Notes: generated from the sequence alone by a model not told the origin. Positions 24,016-33,874 are shown, counted from the first letter of the stretch. The stretch: 64,000 bases of DNA from Hymenobacter sp. BT559 (GCF_016427535.1 NZ_JAELXV010000001.1:558001-622000), one strand, 5' to 3'. Program-made: numbers and translations.

Positions 24016-26766
24016 CTACTTGACCTCTAGCTGGTAAGTGCCCGCCACCAGCTCATACTGCCGTAGCGGCCCCGTAACATGCCGCACCCGAATGGCTGAC
24101 GAAGTGGCTGCAAGCGGCCGGCCGGCTTCATACACCACTTGGCCGGCAGCTACGGGCAGCGTGAGCGTAGCGGTAGCATTGGGCGGCACGGTAACGGAGT
24201 AGGAGGTGCCTGCCCCCTTCTTCTTCCAAGCCGACTTGATGAGGCCGTAGGGCCCTAGGTGGCGCGCCTCAAAGTGGTCGAGCCCAGCCACGGCGTGGGG
24301 CGTGAGCAGCACATTTTTAAAGCCCGGCTGCTGCGGGTCGGGCTTAATGCCCCCTAGGCCTTTGTAGAGCCAGGCGCCAACCTCACCGAACATGATGTGG
24401 TTCATCGAAATGTCGCTTTTGGCGTCGATGGGCCAGTTTTCGTAGAGCGTGGTGGCGCCGTTGGCTATCCACCAGCCCCAGGAAGGGTAGGTTTCCTGTG
24501 CGGCTAGGCGGTAGGCCACATCGGCTTGGCCGTTCTCGCTTAGGGCCCCTAGGATGGCTTTGGTACCAAGCAGGCCCACGTCGAGGTGGTAGCTGTCGGC
24601 GGCCACCCGGCGGGCCAGGTTAGCTGCTACTTTCTCGCGGAGCTCATCGGGCACCACGCCCCAGTACAGCGGCACGCTCAGCTCGGTTTGCACGCCGCTG
24701 CCATAGAGATTGGTTTGCCGATTCAGGTACTTGGCGTTGATGGCGTTGCGGATTTTTTGGGCCAGCGCGGCGTAGCGGGCAGCATCGGCGGGGTGCCCCA
24801 GCAGCTTAGCCGCCCGAGCCAAAATAGAGGCGTCGGTGAAATAGTACACCGAAGACGTTAGCTCGACCGGCGACTTCGACTTGACCGGTACCCAGTCGCC
24901 TAGGCCCCAGTCGGTGAGCCCGGTGGGGCTGCGCGCCTCGATGTGGTCCACGTAGCGCTTGAGGTTACCGTAGCAGTCGGCCAGCGGCTTGGTGTCGCCG
25001 TAAAACAGGTAGAGATTCCAGGGAATGATGGCGATGGTGCTGGTCCAGTCGGGGCCGTTGCCCCACTCGTAGCCCCAGCCGTCGCTCGGAATAATGGAGG
25101 GCAGCACGCCGTTGGGCTGCTGCTCGTCGCGGTGGTCGGCCAGCCATTTCTCATAAATGGTGATGCCATCGAAGTTGTAGAGGCCGGTTTCGCTAGCGAT
25201 GTGGGCGTCGCCGGTCCAGCCGTTTTTCTCGCGCTGGGGGCAGTCGGTAGGGTAGCCAAACAGGTTGGACAAGTACGAGTTATTAGTCGCCCACCAGATT
25301 TTGTTGAGCGTCGGATTGGCCGAGGTGACCTGCCCGACCGGGGCCACATCGCTGTGCATAAAGTAGCTGGTGAGGCTGCCAGCGCTCAAGGCCAGAGGCC
25401 GGCTGCTGGTCACCTCCACATACTGGAAGCCCTTGTAGTTGAACGAGGGTATAAAGGTCTCTTCGCCCTTACCACCTAGGGTGAAAATATCGGTTTGAAA
25501 CGGGTCGCTCTTATCGGTAGGCCGGTAGTGCACATCGATGTTCGATTGGTCGACGTGACCATCGGGGTAGCGCCGCTCGCCGTGCTTGAGGTGCAGCACC
25601 GTGCCGGCTGGGCCCTGCGCCCGCAGCTGGCTAACACCCGAGATGTTGCGCCCTAGGTCAAATACATAAGTGGTGTCATTAAGCTTGGCCACGGCCTTGC
25701 TTGGTATCGCCTCCACATTGCGGATGGGCTGCATGGCCTGGGCCACGATGCGGGTCGAGGGCGCGGCGCGCGGGATGACAGCCTGCCACTTGATGTCATC
25801 AAAATCGGCCGTGTTCCAACCCGGTTGCTCGCGGCGGGCATCGTAGTGCTCGGCGGTGTAGATGCTGTTAAATACCAACGGGCTCAGGGCCGTTTTCCAG
25901 TTTAGGCCCGACGTCACGGTGGTTACTTTATCTCTAGCGTCCGTTAGGCGCAGGTCGAGGCAGAAGGTGGGGCGGTTGCGCCAGGGTGCCTCGTGGAAGT
26001 ACCACACGGCCGTCGATTGGTGGTTGTACCAGCCATTACCCAGCAGCACGCCCACCGCGTTTTTGCCAGGGCGCAGGTAAGGCGTCACGTCGTGGGTCAC
26101 GTACAGGGTGCGCCGGTCGAAGCGCGTGTATATGGGGTCGAGGCGATGGTTGCCCACCTTGCGGCCATTGATATACAGCTCATACAGGCCGCCCACGGCA
26201 ATGTAGGCTCGCGCCGACTTGAGGCTCCTAGGTGCCTCAAACGTGGTGCGGAAGTAGGGGGCCGGCTTCAGGGCCACGTCGCGCGAGTCACTTATCCAGG
26301 TGCCTTGCCAGTTGGCTTGGCTCATCAGGCCGGTTTCGAAGCTGGCAACTTGGCTCGCGGCGCCTTTGGCACTGGCACCGGGCCAAGTCTGGACCCGCCA
26401 ATAGTACTTCGTAAACGGCCGCAGGGCCGGCCCCCCGTAGGCTATCAGTTGCCGAGCCGAAGGCACGCGGCCCGATGTCCAGGCCCCGGCCGCGCCCCGC
26501 GCTACGGCTAGTGAGTCGGAGGATACGGTGAGCTGGTAGGCCGTTTGCACGGCCCCGCGACGGTCGTCGTGCAGGCGCCAGGTCAGGCGGGGGCGGGGCG
26601 CATCCAGGCCTAGGGGGTTGGTTAGGTACTCGCATTGCAGGTCGATGGGCGTGCCGGGCGCCTGGGCCCTGGCGGCCGAAGGCACTAGTAGCGCGCCCCC
26701 ACCAAGAAAACCAACCCAGCCAAGCGAACTTATCCAACCGACTAAAAGAGCACGGAAAAAAGCCAT
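24016..26766 (-). CDS. Alpha-L-rhamnosidase, GH78, secreted
   Basis: A 916-residue exported glycosidase that removes terminal alpha-L-rhamnose. ATG 26766 gives a signal peptide (MAFFRALLVGWISSLGWVGF... ARAQA); ATG 26793 is an alternative. Domain order: N-terminal Fn3-like strands (LTWRLHDDRRGAVQTAYQLTV), the lectin-like jelly roll (WISDSRDVA..., YINGRKVGNHRLDPIYTRFD, GVLLGNGWYNH), then the (alpha/alpha)6 catalytic barrel with DCPQREKNGWTGDAH and SDGWGYEWGNGPDW. A C-terminal beta-domain follows (FGEVGAWLYKGLGGIKPD). The acidic residues of the DCPQRE...GD block belong to the active site. It lies downstream of the TonB receptor module on the same strand but 165 bp separate, so a functional link to that receptor is possible but unproven. 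Confidence 0.93.
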   Translation of the reverse strand: MAFFRALLVGWISSLGWVGFLGGGALLVPSAARAQAPGTPIDLQCEYLTNPLGLDAPRPRLTWRLHDDRRGAVQTAYQLTVSSDSLAVARGAAGAWTSGRVPSARQLIAYGGPALRPFTKYYWRVQTWPGASAKGAASQVASFETGLMSQANWQGTWISDSRDVALKPAPYFRTTFEAPRSLKSARAYIAVGGLYELYINGRKVGNHRLDPIYTRFDRRTLYVTHDVTPYLRPGKNAVGVLLGNGWYNHQSTAVWYFHEAPWRNRPTFCLDLRLTDARDKVTTVTSGLNWKTALSPLVFNSIYTAEHYDARREQPGWNTADFDDIKWQAVIPRAAPSTRIVAQAMQPIRNVEAIPSKAVAKLNDTTYVFDLGRNISGVSQLRAQGPAGTVLHLKHGERRYPDGHVDQSNIDVHYRPTDKSDPFQTDIFTLGGKGEETFIPSFNYKGFQYVEVTSSRPLALSAGSLTSYFMHSDVAPVGQVTSANPTLNKIWWATNNSYLSNLFGYPTDCPQREKNGWTGDAHIASETGLYNFDGITIYEKWLADHRDEQQPNGVLPSIIPSDGWGYEWGNGPDWTSTIAIIPWNLYLFYGDTKPLADCYGNLKRYVDHIEARSPTGLTDWGLGDWVPVKSKSPVELTSSVYYFTDASILARAAKLLGHPADAARYAALAQKIRNAINAKYLNRQTNLYGSGVQTELSVPLYWGVVPDELREKVAANLARRVAADSYHLDVGLLGTKAILGALSENGQADVAYRLAAQETYPSWGWWIANGATTLYENWPIDAKSDISMNHIMFGEVGAWLYKGLGGIKPDPQQPGFKNVLLTPHAVAGLDHFEARHLGPYGLIKSAWKKKGAGTSYSVTVPPNATATLTLPVAAGQVVYEAGRPLAATSSAIRVRHVTGPLRQYELVAGTYQLEVK

Positions 26767-26909
26767 AACGCAACGGAAAAAGCCAACTGCCAAACCAGAC
26801 CGCCAAGATAACGGTCTAGCTGCTGGCTGCCAGTTGGTCCACTAGCCTACGTGGTAGCTATTCACCCTTTTAGGCTTGCCACAGCCGTTGTCCTTGCGTA
26901 TATTCATAC

Positions 26910-27125
26910 ATGGAACTCCTCCTCAAAACTCTCGCCCACCATTGGGGACTGAGCCAGGCGCAGTACTGGCACTTGCACCTGCTTAGCTCCGTATCGGTGG
27001 GGCCGCTGCTGGGCATCTTGTACCTGGTGTTTTTCGACAAGCGCGCGCGGCGCCGGGCGCAGGCTGCCCGCCTGAAAGCCTCGATGTGGGTGGGCGCCGA
27101 TGGGCGGCTACTTATCTACCGATAG
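26910..27125 (+). CDS. Small membrane protein, unknown function
   Basis: A 71-residue ORF with one hydrophobic segment (about residues 25-43, SSVSVGPLLGILYLVFF), followed by a strongly basic DKRARRRAQAARLK stretch that would hold the C-terminus in the cytoplasm. The last residues (GADGRLLIYR) overlap a longer upstream reading frame of the nuclease gene, which actually starts at 27173. I do not recognise a family. It starts about 140 bp from the divergent rhamnosidase and runs in the same direction as the nuclease gene. Confidence 0.5.
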   Translation: MELLLKTLAHHWGLSQAQYWHLHLLSSVSVGPLLGILYLVFFDKRARRRAQAARLKASMWVGADGRLLIYR

Positions 27126-27140
27126 GCTGCTACCCACGGC

Positions 27141-27160
27141 GAGCCCATCTTTGTGGGCTC
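27141..27160 (+). terminator. Short stem-loop between small ORF and nuclease
   Basis: GAGCCCA pairs with TGGGCTC around a 6-nt loop, followed by ATTTGC. It may be a weak terminator for the small ORF, or leader structure for the nuclease gene 13 bp downstream. Confidence 0.35.
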
Positions 27161-27172
27161 ATTTGCTACTGC

Positions 27173-28012
27173 ATGAACCATCTATTATCTCGCCTCGGCG
27201 CTTGGGCGGCCCTAGGGCTGCTCGTTGCCGCTTGTGCTAAAGACGACGTGGCCCCGGCCGCCGACCACCTGGCCCTAGGCAACCCCAGCGGCGCGGTGGC
27301 TAGCCTCACCTCGCCCACCAACTACCTGCTCAGCAAGCCGCAGTACGCGCTCTCCTACAACCGCGACCAGGGCAAGCCCAACTGGGTGTCGTGGCACCTA
27401 GACGGGGACGACCTAGGCAGTGCCGCTCGGCAAGACGACTTTCGGGCCGATGAAAGCTTGCCCGCCGACTGGTACCGGGTGAAAACCAGCGACTACTCGG
27501 GCTACGGCTTCGACCGGGGCCACAACTGCCCCAGCGCCGACCGCACCGCTTCGGAGGACGACAATTCGGCTACCTTCTTGATGACGAACATGATGCCCCA
27601 GGCCCCGCAAAACAACCAGCGCACCTGGGCTGACTTAGAAGAATATTGCCGCACGCTGGTGCGGGCCGGCAATGAGCTCTACATCATTTGCGGCTCGTAT
27701 GGTCGGGGTGGCACGGGCAGCGAAGGCTACTATACCACCATCGCCAGCGGCCGGGTCACGGTGCCCGCCCGGTGCTGGAAAGTAGTAGTAGTGCTGCCGG
27801 CCGGCACCAATGACCTAGGGCGCGTCACGAGCAGCACCCGCGTCATCGCCGTTAACACGCCCAATAACGTCAATGTCAACGCCGCCTGGGGCGGCTATCG
27901 CACCAGCGTCGATGCCATCGAAAAAGCCACCGGCCTCGATTTGCTCTCCGCCTTACCGCTGGGCGTGCAAGACGCGCTAGAAGCCAGTACCGATAAAGGT
28001 CCCACCAACTAG
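27173..28012 (+). CDS. DNA/RNA non-specific endonuclease, lipoprotein
   Basis: A 280-residue secreted nuclease of the beta-beta-alpha-metal (NucA/Serratia) family. The start at 27173 gives a lipoprotein signal (LGLLVAACAKDD, Cys21). The catalytic DRGH motif is at residues 114-117 (GYGFDRGHNCPSADR), with His117 as general base. The metal-binding Asn lies in the following helix (TNMMPQAPQNNQRTWADLEEYCR), matching the family order DRGH...NM.PQ...N...W..LE. This would degrade extracellular nucleic acid, releasing phosphorus-rich nucleotides, which fits the phosphorus theme of the left third of the window. It is a single gene with a strong shared terminator 42 bp downstream. Confidence 0.92.
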   Translation: MNHLLSRLGAWAALGLLVAACAKDDVAPAADHLALGNPSGAVASLTSPTNYLLSKPQYALSYNRDQGKPNWVSWHLDGDDLGSAARQDDFRADESLPADWYRVKTSDYSGYGFDRGHNCPSADRTASEDDNSATFLMTNMMPQAPQNNQRTWADLEEYCRTLVRAGNELYIICGSYGRGGTGSEGYYTTIASGRVTVPARCWKVVVVLPAGTNDLGRVTSSTRVIAVNTPNNVNVNAAWGGYRTSVDAIEKATGLDLLSALPLGVQDALEASTDKGPTN

Positions 28013-28053
28013 CACTCAAGCAGGCTGCGAAAGCGCCGGCCGCAAACCGTGAC

Positions 28054-28108
28054 CCTAGGGCACAAAAAAGCCGCTCCCGGCCTGGAAGCGGATTTTTTGT
28101 GCCCTAGG
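28054..28108. terminator. Bidirectional terminator between nuclease and efflux operon
   Basis: CCTAGGGCACAAAAAAGCCG (from 28054) pairs with the reverse complement ending at 28108, with one mismatch. The arms contain A6 and T6 runs, so the structure works in both directions. The ends of the stem are CCTAGG hexamers. Confidence 0.8.
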
Positions 28109-28119
28109 AGCGGCTATAA

Positions 28120-29556
28120 CTAGTACCAGCCGCCGCCCAGCGCCCGGTACACATTCACCGTAGCATTGAGCTGCTGCATCTTGGTCTCGGTCAAGTCAAA
28201 CTTCGATTCCAAGGCGTCGCGCTGCGTGAAGAGCACTTCGGTGTACTCAGCCCGCACAGCCTTGAATAGGCTGTTGGAGATGCGGATAGACTGGTTCAGA
28301 GCCTGCACTTCCTTCAACTTGGCGTCGTAGCTCTTCTGCAGGTTGTCAATATTGGAGAGCTGGTTGGCTACCTCCACGTAGGCGTTCAGTACGGTGCGGT
28401 CGTAGTTGTATACGGCTTGCAACTGCACGGCATTGGCGCTGTAGTAGATGGCCTTGATGCCATTGCGGTTGATGAGCGGAGCGACCAAATCGCCAGCCAA
28501 GTTGTACAGCATCGACTGGGGCGAGGTGAACAGCAAACCGGGCTTGAAGGCCTCGAAGCCGGCGCCACCTGAGATGCCCAGCGAGGGGTAGAAGTTGGCG
28601 CGGGCCACCTGCACATCGAGCTTGGCAGCCACTAACTGCTGCTCGGCCTGCCGAATATCAGGGCGATTGTTGAGCAACTGCGCTGGAATGCCCGCCTGAA
28701 TGGTGGTCGGCACTAATGCATTAAACGCCTGGTAGTCGCGTACGATGGGCTGCGGATAGCGGCCGGCCAGGAAGTTGAGGTGGTTCTCGGTTTCGGTGAT
28801 GCGCTGCTGCGTCTTGTACTGCAGGCTGATGGTGTTCTGCACCTGCGCCTCAAAACGCTTCACCGCTAGCTCCGTCACGCGAGCCGATTCCTTTTCCTGC
28901 TTCACGATGCGCAGGGCGTTTTCCTGAATCTCGATGTTCTGCCGAATGATAGCCAGCTGATTGTCAAGGGCCAGTAGCTCGTAGTACGAGTTGGCAATCT
29001 CGGCAATGAGGTTGGTTATCATAAAGTTCCGGCCCTCTATCGAAGCTAGGTAGCGCGTAGCGGCCGACTTGCGGGCGTTGCGCAGCTTGCGCCAGATGTC
29101 CACTTCCCAGCTCGCCGACACGCCCACTTGGTAGTTGGCTAGTGGGGTAGGGTTGGCGCGGTCATCCCGAATGGGAACCCTCTCTTCTGTGGCACCTTGC
29201 AACGTGTAGCGACCGGGCTTGGCTACATCAGCCCTCGCCCCGATAGAAACGGAGGGCATGTAGTCGCCGGTGCGCGCCCGGATTTCGTTGCGAGCCAGCT
29301 CTAGCTCCTGCGTCGTGATGTTCAGCTCCTGGTTGCGCTGCAAGGCGCTGTCGATGAGGACTACCAGGTTGGGGTCGGTGAAGAATTGCTTCCACCGCGT
29401 GCGGGCGGTGTTGGTGCTGTCCGCGGGGGCGCCTGCGTAAGTGGCCGGCGTGGTGCGGTTTTGGTTGCGCTGCGTCAGCTCCGGAAGTTTGCAAGCCCCC
29501 ACCGTCAGCGCGAGGCCGACGGCGGTTAGGCCCTGATAAATGCGTCTTTTAAGCAT
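28120..29556 (-). CDS. Outer-membrane factor (TolC/OprM-type) of RND pump 1
   Basis: A 478-residue outer-membrane lipoprotein (MLKRRIYQGLTAVGLALTVGAC, Cys22), the exit duct of a tripartite pump. Long coiled-coil helices rich in Q/E/L/N (LALDNQLAIIRQNIEIQENALRIV; KSYDAKLKEVQALNQSIRIS) alternate with barrel strands. Family motifs include GDYMPSVSIGA, YQVGVSASWEVDIWRKLRNARK, LLNNRPDIRQAEQQL and ARANFYPSLGI. Its start overlaps the end of the RND gene by 8 bp, so translation is coupled. It is the last gene of the operon, 12 bp before the bidirectional terminator. Confidence 0.93.
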   Translation of the reverse strand: MLKRRIYQGLTAVGLALTVGACKLPELTQRNQNRTTPATYAGAPADSTNTARTRWKQFFTDPNLVVLIDSALQRNQELNITTQELELARNEIRARTGDYMPSVSIGARADVAKPGRYTLQGATEERVPIRDDRANPTPLANYQVGVSASWEVDIWRKLRNARKSAATRYLASIEGRNFMITNLIAEIANSYYELLALDNQLAIIRQNIEIQENALRIVKQEKESARVTELAVKRFEAQVQNTISLQYKTQQRITETENHLNFLAGRYPQPIVRDYQAFNALVPTTIQAGIPAQLLNNRPDIRQAEQQLVAAKLDVQVARANFYPSLGISGGAGFEAFKPGLLFTSPQSMLYNLAGDLVAPLINRNGIKAIYYSANAVQLQAVYNYDRTVLNAYVEVANQLSNIDNLQKSYDAKLKEVQALNQSIRISNSLFKAVRAEYTEVLFTQRDALESKFDLTETKMQQLNATVNVYRALGGGWY

Positions 29557-32500
29557 GGGTTATACCTTCTTCGTCAACTAAAACACGCGGCTCAAACCCT
29601 TCGCTTACTGGATATTCGTTCTCGTCGTCAATCAGCTTGCTCTTCGAGGCCATCGTGCCGAACACGTAGTACAGGCCGGGCACGATAACCACCCCGAACA
29701 CGGTGCCGAACAGCATGCCGCCTAGGGCCGCCGTGCCGATGGTGCGGTTGCCGATGGCGCCCGCGCCGGTGGCAATCACCAGCGGAATCAGACCAGCGAT
29801 GAAGGCAAACGAGGTCATCAAGATGGGACGGAAGCGGGCCTTGGCGCCGGCAATGGCCGCGCTGCGCACGCTCATGCCGTGCTCGTGCTCCTGCACCGCA
29901 AACTCCACAATCAGTACCGCGTTCTTACCCAGCAGACCCACTAGCATCACGAGGCCCACCTGGGCGTAGATGTTGTTGGCCAGGCCCATTACCTTGATGA
30001 GCAGGAAGGCGCCGAAAATACCAGCCGGCAGCGACAGGATAACTGCCAGCGGCAGCAAGAAGCTTTCGTACTGGGCGGCAAGCACCAGGTACACGAAGGC
30101 AATCACAATCAGGAAGATGTAAATGGCCTCGTTGCCGCGCGATACTTCGTCTTTCGACAAGCCACCCCAGTCGATGTCGTAGCCCCTAGGTAGGGTTTTG
30201 GCCGCTACTTCCTGCACAGCCTTGATGGCCTCGCCCGAGCTGTAGCCCTGGGCCGCATCGCCCCGGATAGAGGCCGTGGTGTACATGTTGTAGCGGTTGA
30301 TTTCGTTGGCGCCTTGGGTTTTCTCGATTTTCATGAAAGCCGAGAACGGTACCATTTCGCCCTTGTCGTTCTTCACCCACATGTCCAGGATGTCCTTGGG
30401 CAGGCGGCGATACTCAGGCGAAGCCTGCACATACACCTTGAAGAAGCGCTGGTACTTGATAAAGCCCAGCTCGTAGGTCGAGCCAATCATGATGCTCAGC
30501 GTGTTCATGGCGTTGCCAATGCTCACGCCTTTCTGCATGGCGAGGTCGTTGTCAATCTTCAGCTCGTACTGCGGATAGTTGGCCGAGAAGAAGGTGAACA
30601 GGCCAGCCAGCTCCTTACGCTTTTTGAGCTGCGCGATAAATTCCTCATTCACTTTTTCCAGCGCCTTGTAGTCGCCCGAGTTGGTCTTATCCAGCAATTG
30701 GAGCTGGAAACCGCCCGCGGCGCCGTAGCCCGGTACTGCTGGTGGCTCGAAGAATTCGATGGTCGCGCCGGGAATCTCGTGCGCCTTTTTTTCCAGGTTC
30801 TCCACGATGTCGTGGATGGACTCTTTGCGCTCGCTCCACGGCTTCAAGCTAATCAAGCAGGTACCAGCGTTCGAGCCGCGACCCTCGGTCAGTACCTCAT
30901 AACCCGCTAGGGTCGAAATGCTTTCGATGCCAGGCACATCCTTGGCCAGCTGCTGCAAGTGCTGCGAAATGTCGTTGGTACGCTCTAGCGTCGAGCCGGG
31001 AGGCGTCTGGATGATGGCATAGAGCATACCCTGGTCTTCGGCCGGGATGAAGCCGCTGGGCAGCTTAGACGAGATGCCGAAGATGCCGAGAGCGAACACA
31101 ATCAGAATGCCGAAGGTGAACACGCGGCGGTCAACCAGCTTCTCCAGCAGGTTGGTGTAGCGGCCGGTCAGGCGCTCAAAGCCCCGGTTAAACCAGTCGA
31201 TGAAGCGGTTGATGGGCGTCTTCTTGCGAGGCTGGCCGTGGTTATTTTTCAGAATCATGGCGCAGAGCACCGGCGTCAGGGTCAACGCCACCACACCCGA
31301 AATCACGATAGACGTAGCCATCGTAATCGAGAACTGGCGGTAGAAGATACCCACCGGGCCACTCATGAAGGCCACCGGCACGAACACCGCTGTCATCAGG
31401 ATGGTGATGGCGATAATAGCACCGCTGATTTCGCCGATTACTTCCTTCACCGCCCCAAAGGGTGAGAGGTGTTTCTCCTCCATCTTGGCGTGCACGGCTT
31501 CCACCACCACAATAGCATCGTCGACCACGATACCAATGGCGAGCACCAGTGCAAAGAGCGTAATCATGTTGATGGTCAGCCCGAACGCCTGCATGGCCGT
31601 GAACGCGCCAATGAGCGACACCGGCACGGCGATAATCGGAATGAGCGTCGAGCGCCAGTCGCCCAGGAACAGGAACACCACGATGGCCACCAGAATAAAG
31701 GCGTCGCGCAGGGTGTGTACTACGTTCTCGGTCGAGGCGTCGAGGAAGTTCGACACGTCGTAGCTGATTTTGTAGTCCATGCCAGGGGGCATGGTTTTCT
31801 TCAGCTCTTCTAGTTTAGCTTTTACGCTCGTGATTACGTCGCTAGCGTTCGAGCCGTAGGTCTGCTTCAGCATGATAGCCGCCGAAGGGTAGCCATCGAG
31901 GTTAGAATAGATATCGTAGAATTCGCTACCTAGGGACACGTCGGCCACGTCTTTTAGGCGCAGCATCTCGCCATTAGAGTTAGCCTTTAGAATCACGTTC
32001 TTGTACTGATTCTCGTCGTTGAAACGACCCTGGTAGGTCAGCACGTATTCCAGTGCTTCGGCGCGGCCCCCGTCGGAGCGGCCGATACGGCCCGGCGAGC
32101 CAATCACACTCTGCTCGTCTAGGGCCTTCATTACATCGTCGGCCGAGATGTTATAGGCACGCATGCGGTCGGGCTTCAGCCAGATGCGCATGGCGTACTG
32201 CCGGCTACCTAGGATGCTCGCGCGGCCGATACCGTCGATACGCTGAATCTCGGGTATCATGTTGACCCCAGCGTAGTTGAACAGGTACTTCATGTCCGTG
32301 TTCTTGTCCTTGCTGTACAAGTTCACGTACATCAGCATGTTGGGCACCACGCGGTTTACGATGAGGCCCTCGCGCTGCACCAGCACCGGCAAACGGTTCA
32401 CCACCTGCGCAATACGGGTGTTCACGTTCACCACCGCCTGCTCGGGGTCGGTGCCTAGGTTGAAAACAATCTGGATGTTGGCCTCGCCGGCGCTCACGGC

Positions 32501-32743
32501 GTCGGAGGTCATGTACTTCATGCCCGGCACGCCGTTCACGGCCTGCTCCAGCGGGATGAGTACCGACTCGGTGAGCACCTTGGCGCTAGCCCCGGGGTAA
32601 GCGCAGCTCACCATGACCATGGGCGGCGAAATCTCCGGAAACTGCGAGGTCGGTAGGGTCTTGATGGCCAGCACGCCCATGAACACGATTACCACCGAAA
32701 TCACGATGGCAAACACTGGCCTACGAATGAATTTACTGAACAT
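29549..32743 (-). CDS. RND efflux transporter (AcrB/HAE1 type) of pump 1
   Basis: A 1064-residue proton-driven inner-membrane pump. The architecture is the usual duplicated 6-TM plus periplasmic loops: first TM FIRRPVFAIVISVVIVFMGV, TM4 with the proton-relay pair GIVVDDAIVVVEAVHAK, and TM10-11 with LVGLLGKNAVLIVEFAVQE (Lys partner). GFIPAEDQGMLYAIIQTPPG marks the second half. Length matches AcrB/MexB (about 1030-1060). It sits 24 bp after the adaptor gene and overlaps the outer-membrane factor by 8 bp, giving a classic MFP-RND-OMF operon. Substrates are likely hydrophobic or amphiphilic toxins, not metals, because heavy-metal RND signatures are absent. Confidence 0.95.
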   Translation of the reverse strand: MFSKFIRRPVFAIVISVVIVFMGVLAIKTLPTSQFPEISPPMVMVSCAYPGASAKVLTESVLIPLEQAVNGVPGMKYMTSDAVSAGEANIQIVFNLGTDPEQAVVNVNTRIAQVVNRLPVLVQREGLIVNRVVPNMLMYVNLYSKDKNTDMKYLFNYAGVNMIPEIQRIDGIGRASILGSRQYAMRIWLKPDRMRAYNISADDVMKALDEQSVIGSPGRIGRSDGGRAEALEYVLTYQGRFNDENQYKNVILKANSNGEMLRLKDVADVSLGSEFYDIYSNLDGYPSAAIMLKQTYGSNASDVITSVKAKLEELKKTMPPGMDYKISYDVSNFLDASTENVVHTLRDAFILVAIVVFLFLGDWRSTLIPIIAVPVSLIGAFTAMQAFGLTINMITLFALVLAIGIVVDDAIVVVEAVHAKMEEKHLSPFGAVKEVIGEISGAIIAITILMTAVFVPVAFMSGPVGIFYRQFSITMATSIVISGVVALTLTPVLCAMILKNNHGQPRKKTPINRFIDWFNRGFERLTGRYTNLLEKLVDRRVFTFGILIVFALGIFGISSKLPSGFIPAEDQGMLYAIIQTPPGSTLERTNDISQHLQQLAKDVPGIESISTLAGYEVLTEGRGSNAGTCLISLKPWSERKESIHDIVENLEKKAHEIPGATIEFFEPPAVPGYGAAGGFQLQLLDKTNSGDYKALEKVNEEFIAQLKKRKELAGLFTFFSANYPQYELKIDNDLAMQKGVSIGNAMNTLSIMIGSTYELGFIKYQRFFKVYVQASPEYRRLPKDILDMWVKNDKGEMVPFSAFMKIEKTQGANEINRYNMYTTASIRGDAAQGYSSGEAIKAVQEVAAKTLPRGYDIDWGGLSKDEVSRGNEAIYIFLIVIAFVYLVLAAQYESFLLPLAVILSLPAGIFGAFLLIKVMGLANNIYAQVGLVMLVGLLGKNAVLIVEFAVQEHEHGMSVRSAAIAGAKARFRPILMTSFAFIAGLIPLVIATGAGAIGNRTIGTAALGGMLFGTVFGVVIVPGLYYVFGTMASKSKLIDDENEYPVSEGFEPRVLVDEEGITHA

Positions 32744-32767
32744 ATTTCACACTAATAAATTGACAGA

Positions 32768-33874
32768 CTACTCGCTGTACACCTTCAGCTTGGGCAGCAC
32801 TTGCTGCGGGCTCTCGTAGGTGTAGCTGATTTTCTCGCCATCCTTCACCTTGCGAATGCCTTCGAGCAGAATCTTGTCGCTGGGCGTGATGCCGTCCTTC
32901 ACGATGTAGAGGTCAGGCATTTCTGAGGCGATGTTCACTTCCTTTTGGTGCACCACGTTGTTCTTGTCCACCACGTACACGAACTTCTTTTCGAGCACTT
33001 CGAAGGTGGCTTTCTGCGGAATGATGAGGGCGTGCTTTAGCGGCACTGTCATCAGCACGCTGCCAGTTTCGCCGTTGCGCAGCAGCCCGTCGGGGTTGGG
33101 GAAGGTGGCGCGGAAGGCAATGTTACCGGTTTCGTTATTGAAGTCGGCTTCAATGGTTTGCACCTTGCCGGGGTGGGGAAATACCTCGTTGTTGGCCATC
33201 TTCAGCTCCACGTTCACGGCCTTATCACCAGCCTTGGCGTGTTCCTTATAAGTTAGGTACTCGGCCTCGGGCACGTTGTAGTACACCCACATCTTGCTGT
33301 TGTCGGAGAGGCTCGTTAGCAGGTCGCCCTCGTCTACCAGGCTACCTAGGCGGGCCTGGAAGTGGTCCATAATGCCCGTAAACGGCGCGCTGATGGACGT
33401 AAACTGCAAGTGCGTCCGAGCCAGCGACACATCAGCCTTGGCCTTGTCATACTTGGCCTTGGCCAGCGCCAGCTCGTTCTTCGATACGATGTTGCTATCG
33501 GCGAGGCTTTTCGTGTTTTTGTACTCGATGCCTACGTAGCTGGCCTCAGCTTGCGACTTTTGCAGGTCGGCATTGTAAATCAGGGGCGTAATCTGGAACA
33601 TCGGCTGCCCCTTGCGCACCGTCTGGCCCTCGTCCACGAATATTTTTTGCAGGTAGCCTTTTTCCAGCGCGCGCAAGTCGATGTGCTGGTAGGCATGAAT
33701 CTGGGCTACGTACTCTTTAGTAATGGTCGTGTCCTTTTGCAAAGGGCTTGTGACCAATAATTTAAGCAGCTCTTCCTTTTCTTCTTTCTTATCCGCGCAG
33801 CTGGTAAAAAATACGCCACCCGAACCTAGGAGCGCGAGCAATAATGTTCTCTTTATAAATGCAGTAAGTACCAT
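32768..33874 (-). CDS. Periplasmic adaptor (membrane fusion protein) of RND pump 1
   Basis: A 368-residue lipoprotein adaptor (lipobox FTSC, Cys26). Domains: barrel-sandwich halves (RALEKGYLQKIFVDEGQTVRKGQ; SISAPFTGIMDHFQARLGSLV), a short alpha-hairpin (LADSNIVSKNELALAKAKYDKAKADV), a beta-barrel, and a C-terminal membrane-proximal domain (KVKDGEKISYTY). It bridges the RND pump and the outer-membrane duct. It is the first gene of the operon, with a 504-bp upstream region holding a candidate promoter. Confidence 0.93.
   Translation of the reverse strand: MVLTAFIKRTLLLALLGSGGVFFTSCADKKEEKEELLKLLVTSPLQKDTTITKEYVAQIHAYQHIDLRALEKGYLQKIFVDEGQTVRKGQPMFQITPLIYNADLQKSQAEASYVGIEYKNTKSLADSNIVSKNELALAKAKYDKAKADVSLARTHLQFTSISAPFTGIMDHFQARLGSLVDEGDLLTSLSDNSKMWVYYNVPEAEYLTYKEHAKAGDKAVNVELKMANNEVFPHPGKVQTIEADFNNETGNIAFRATFPNPDGLLRNGETGSVLMTVPLKHALIIPQKATFEVLEKKFVYVVDKNNVVHQKEVNIASEMPDLYIVKDGITPSDKILLEGIRKVKDGEKISYTYESPQQVLPKLKVYSE

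Noticed and set aside
24016..26766. Rhamnosidase as part of the TonB receptor operon
   Set aside because: 165 bp and a probable promoter region separate it from the receptor, and no other rhamnogalacturonan genes are present; the link is not supported.
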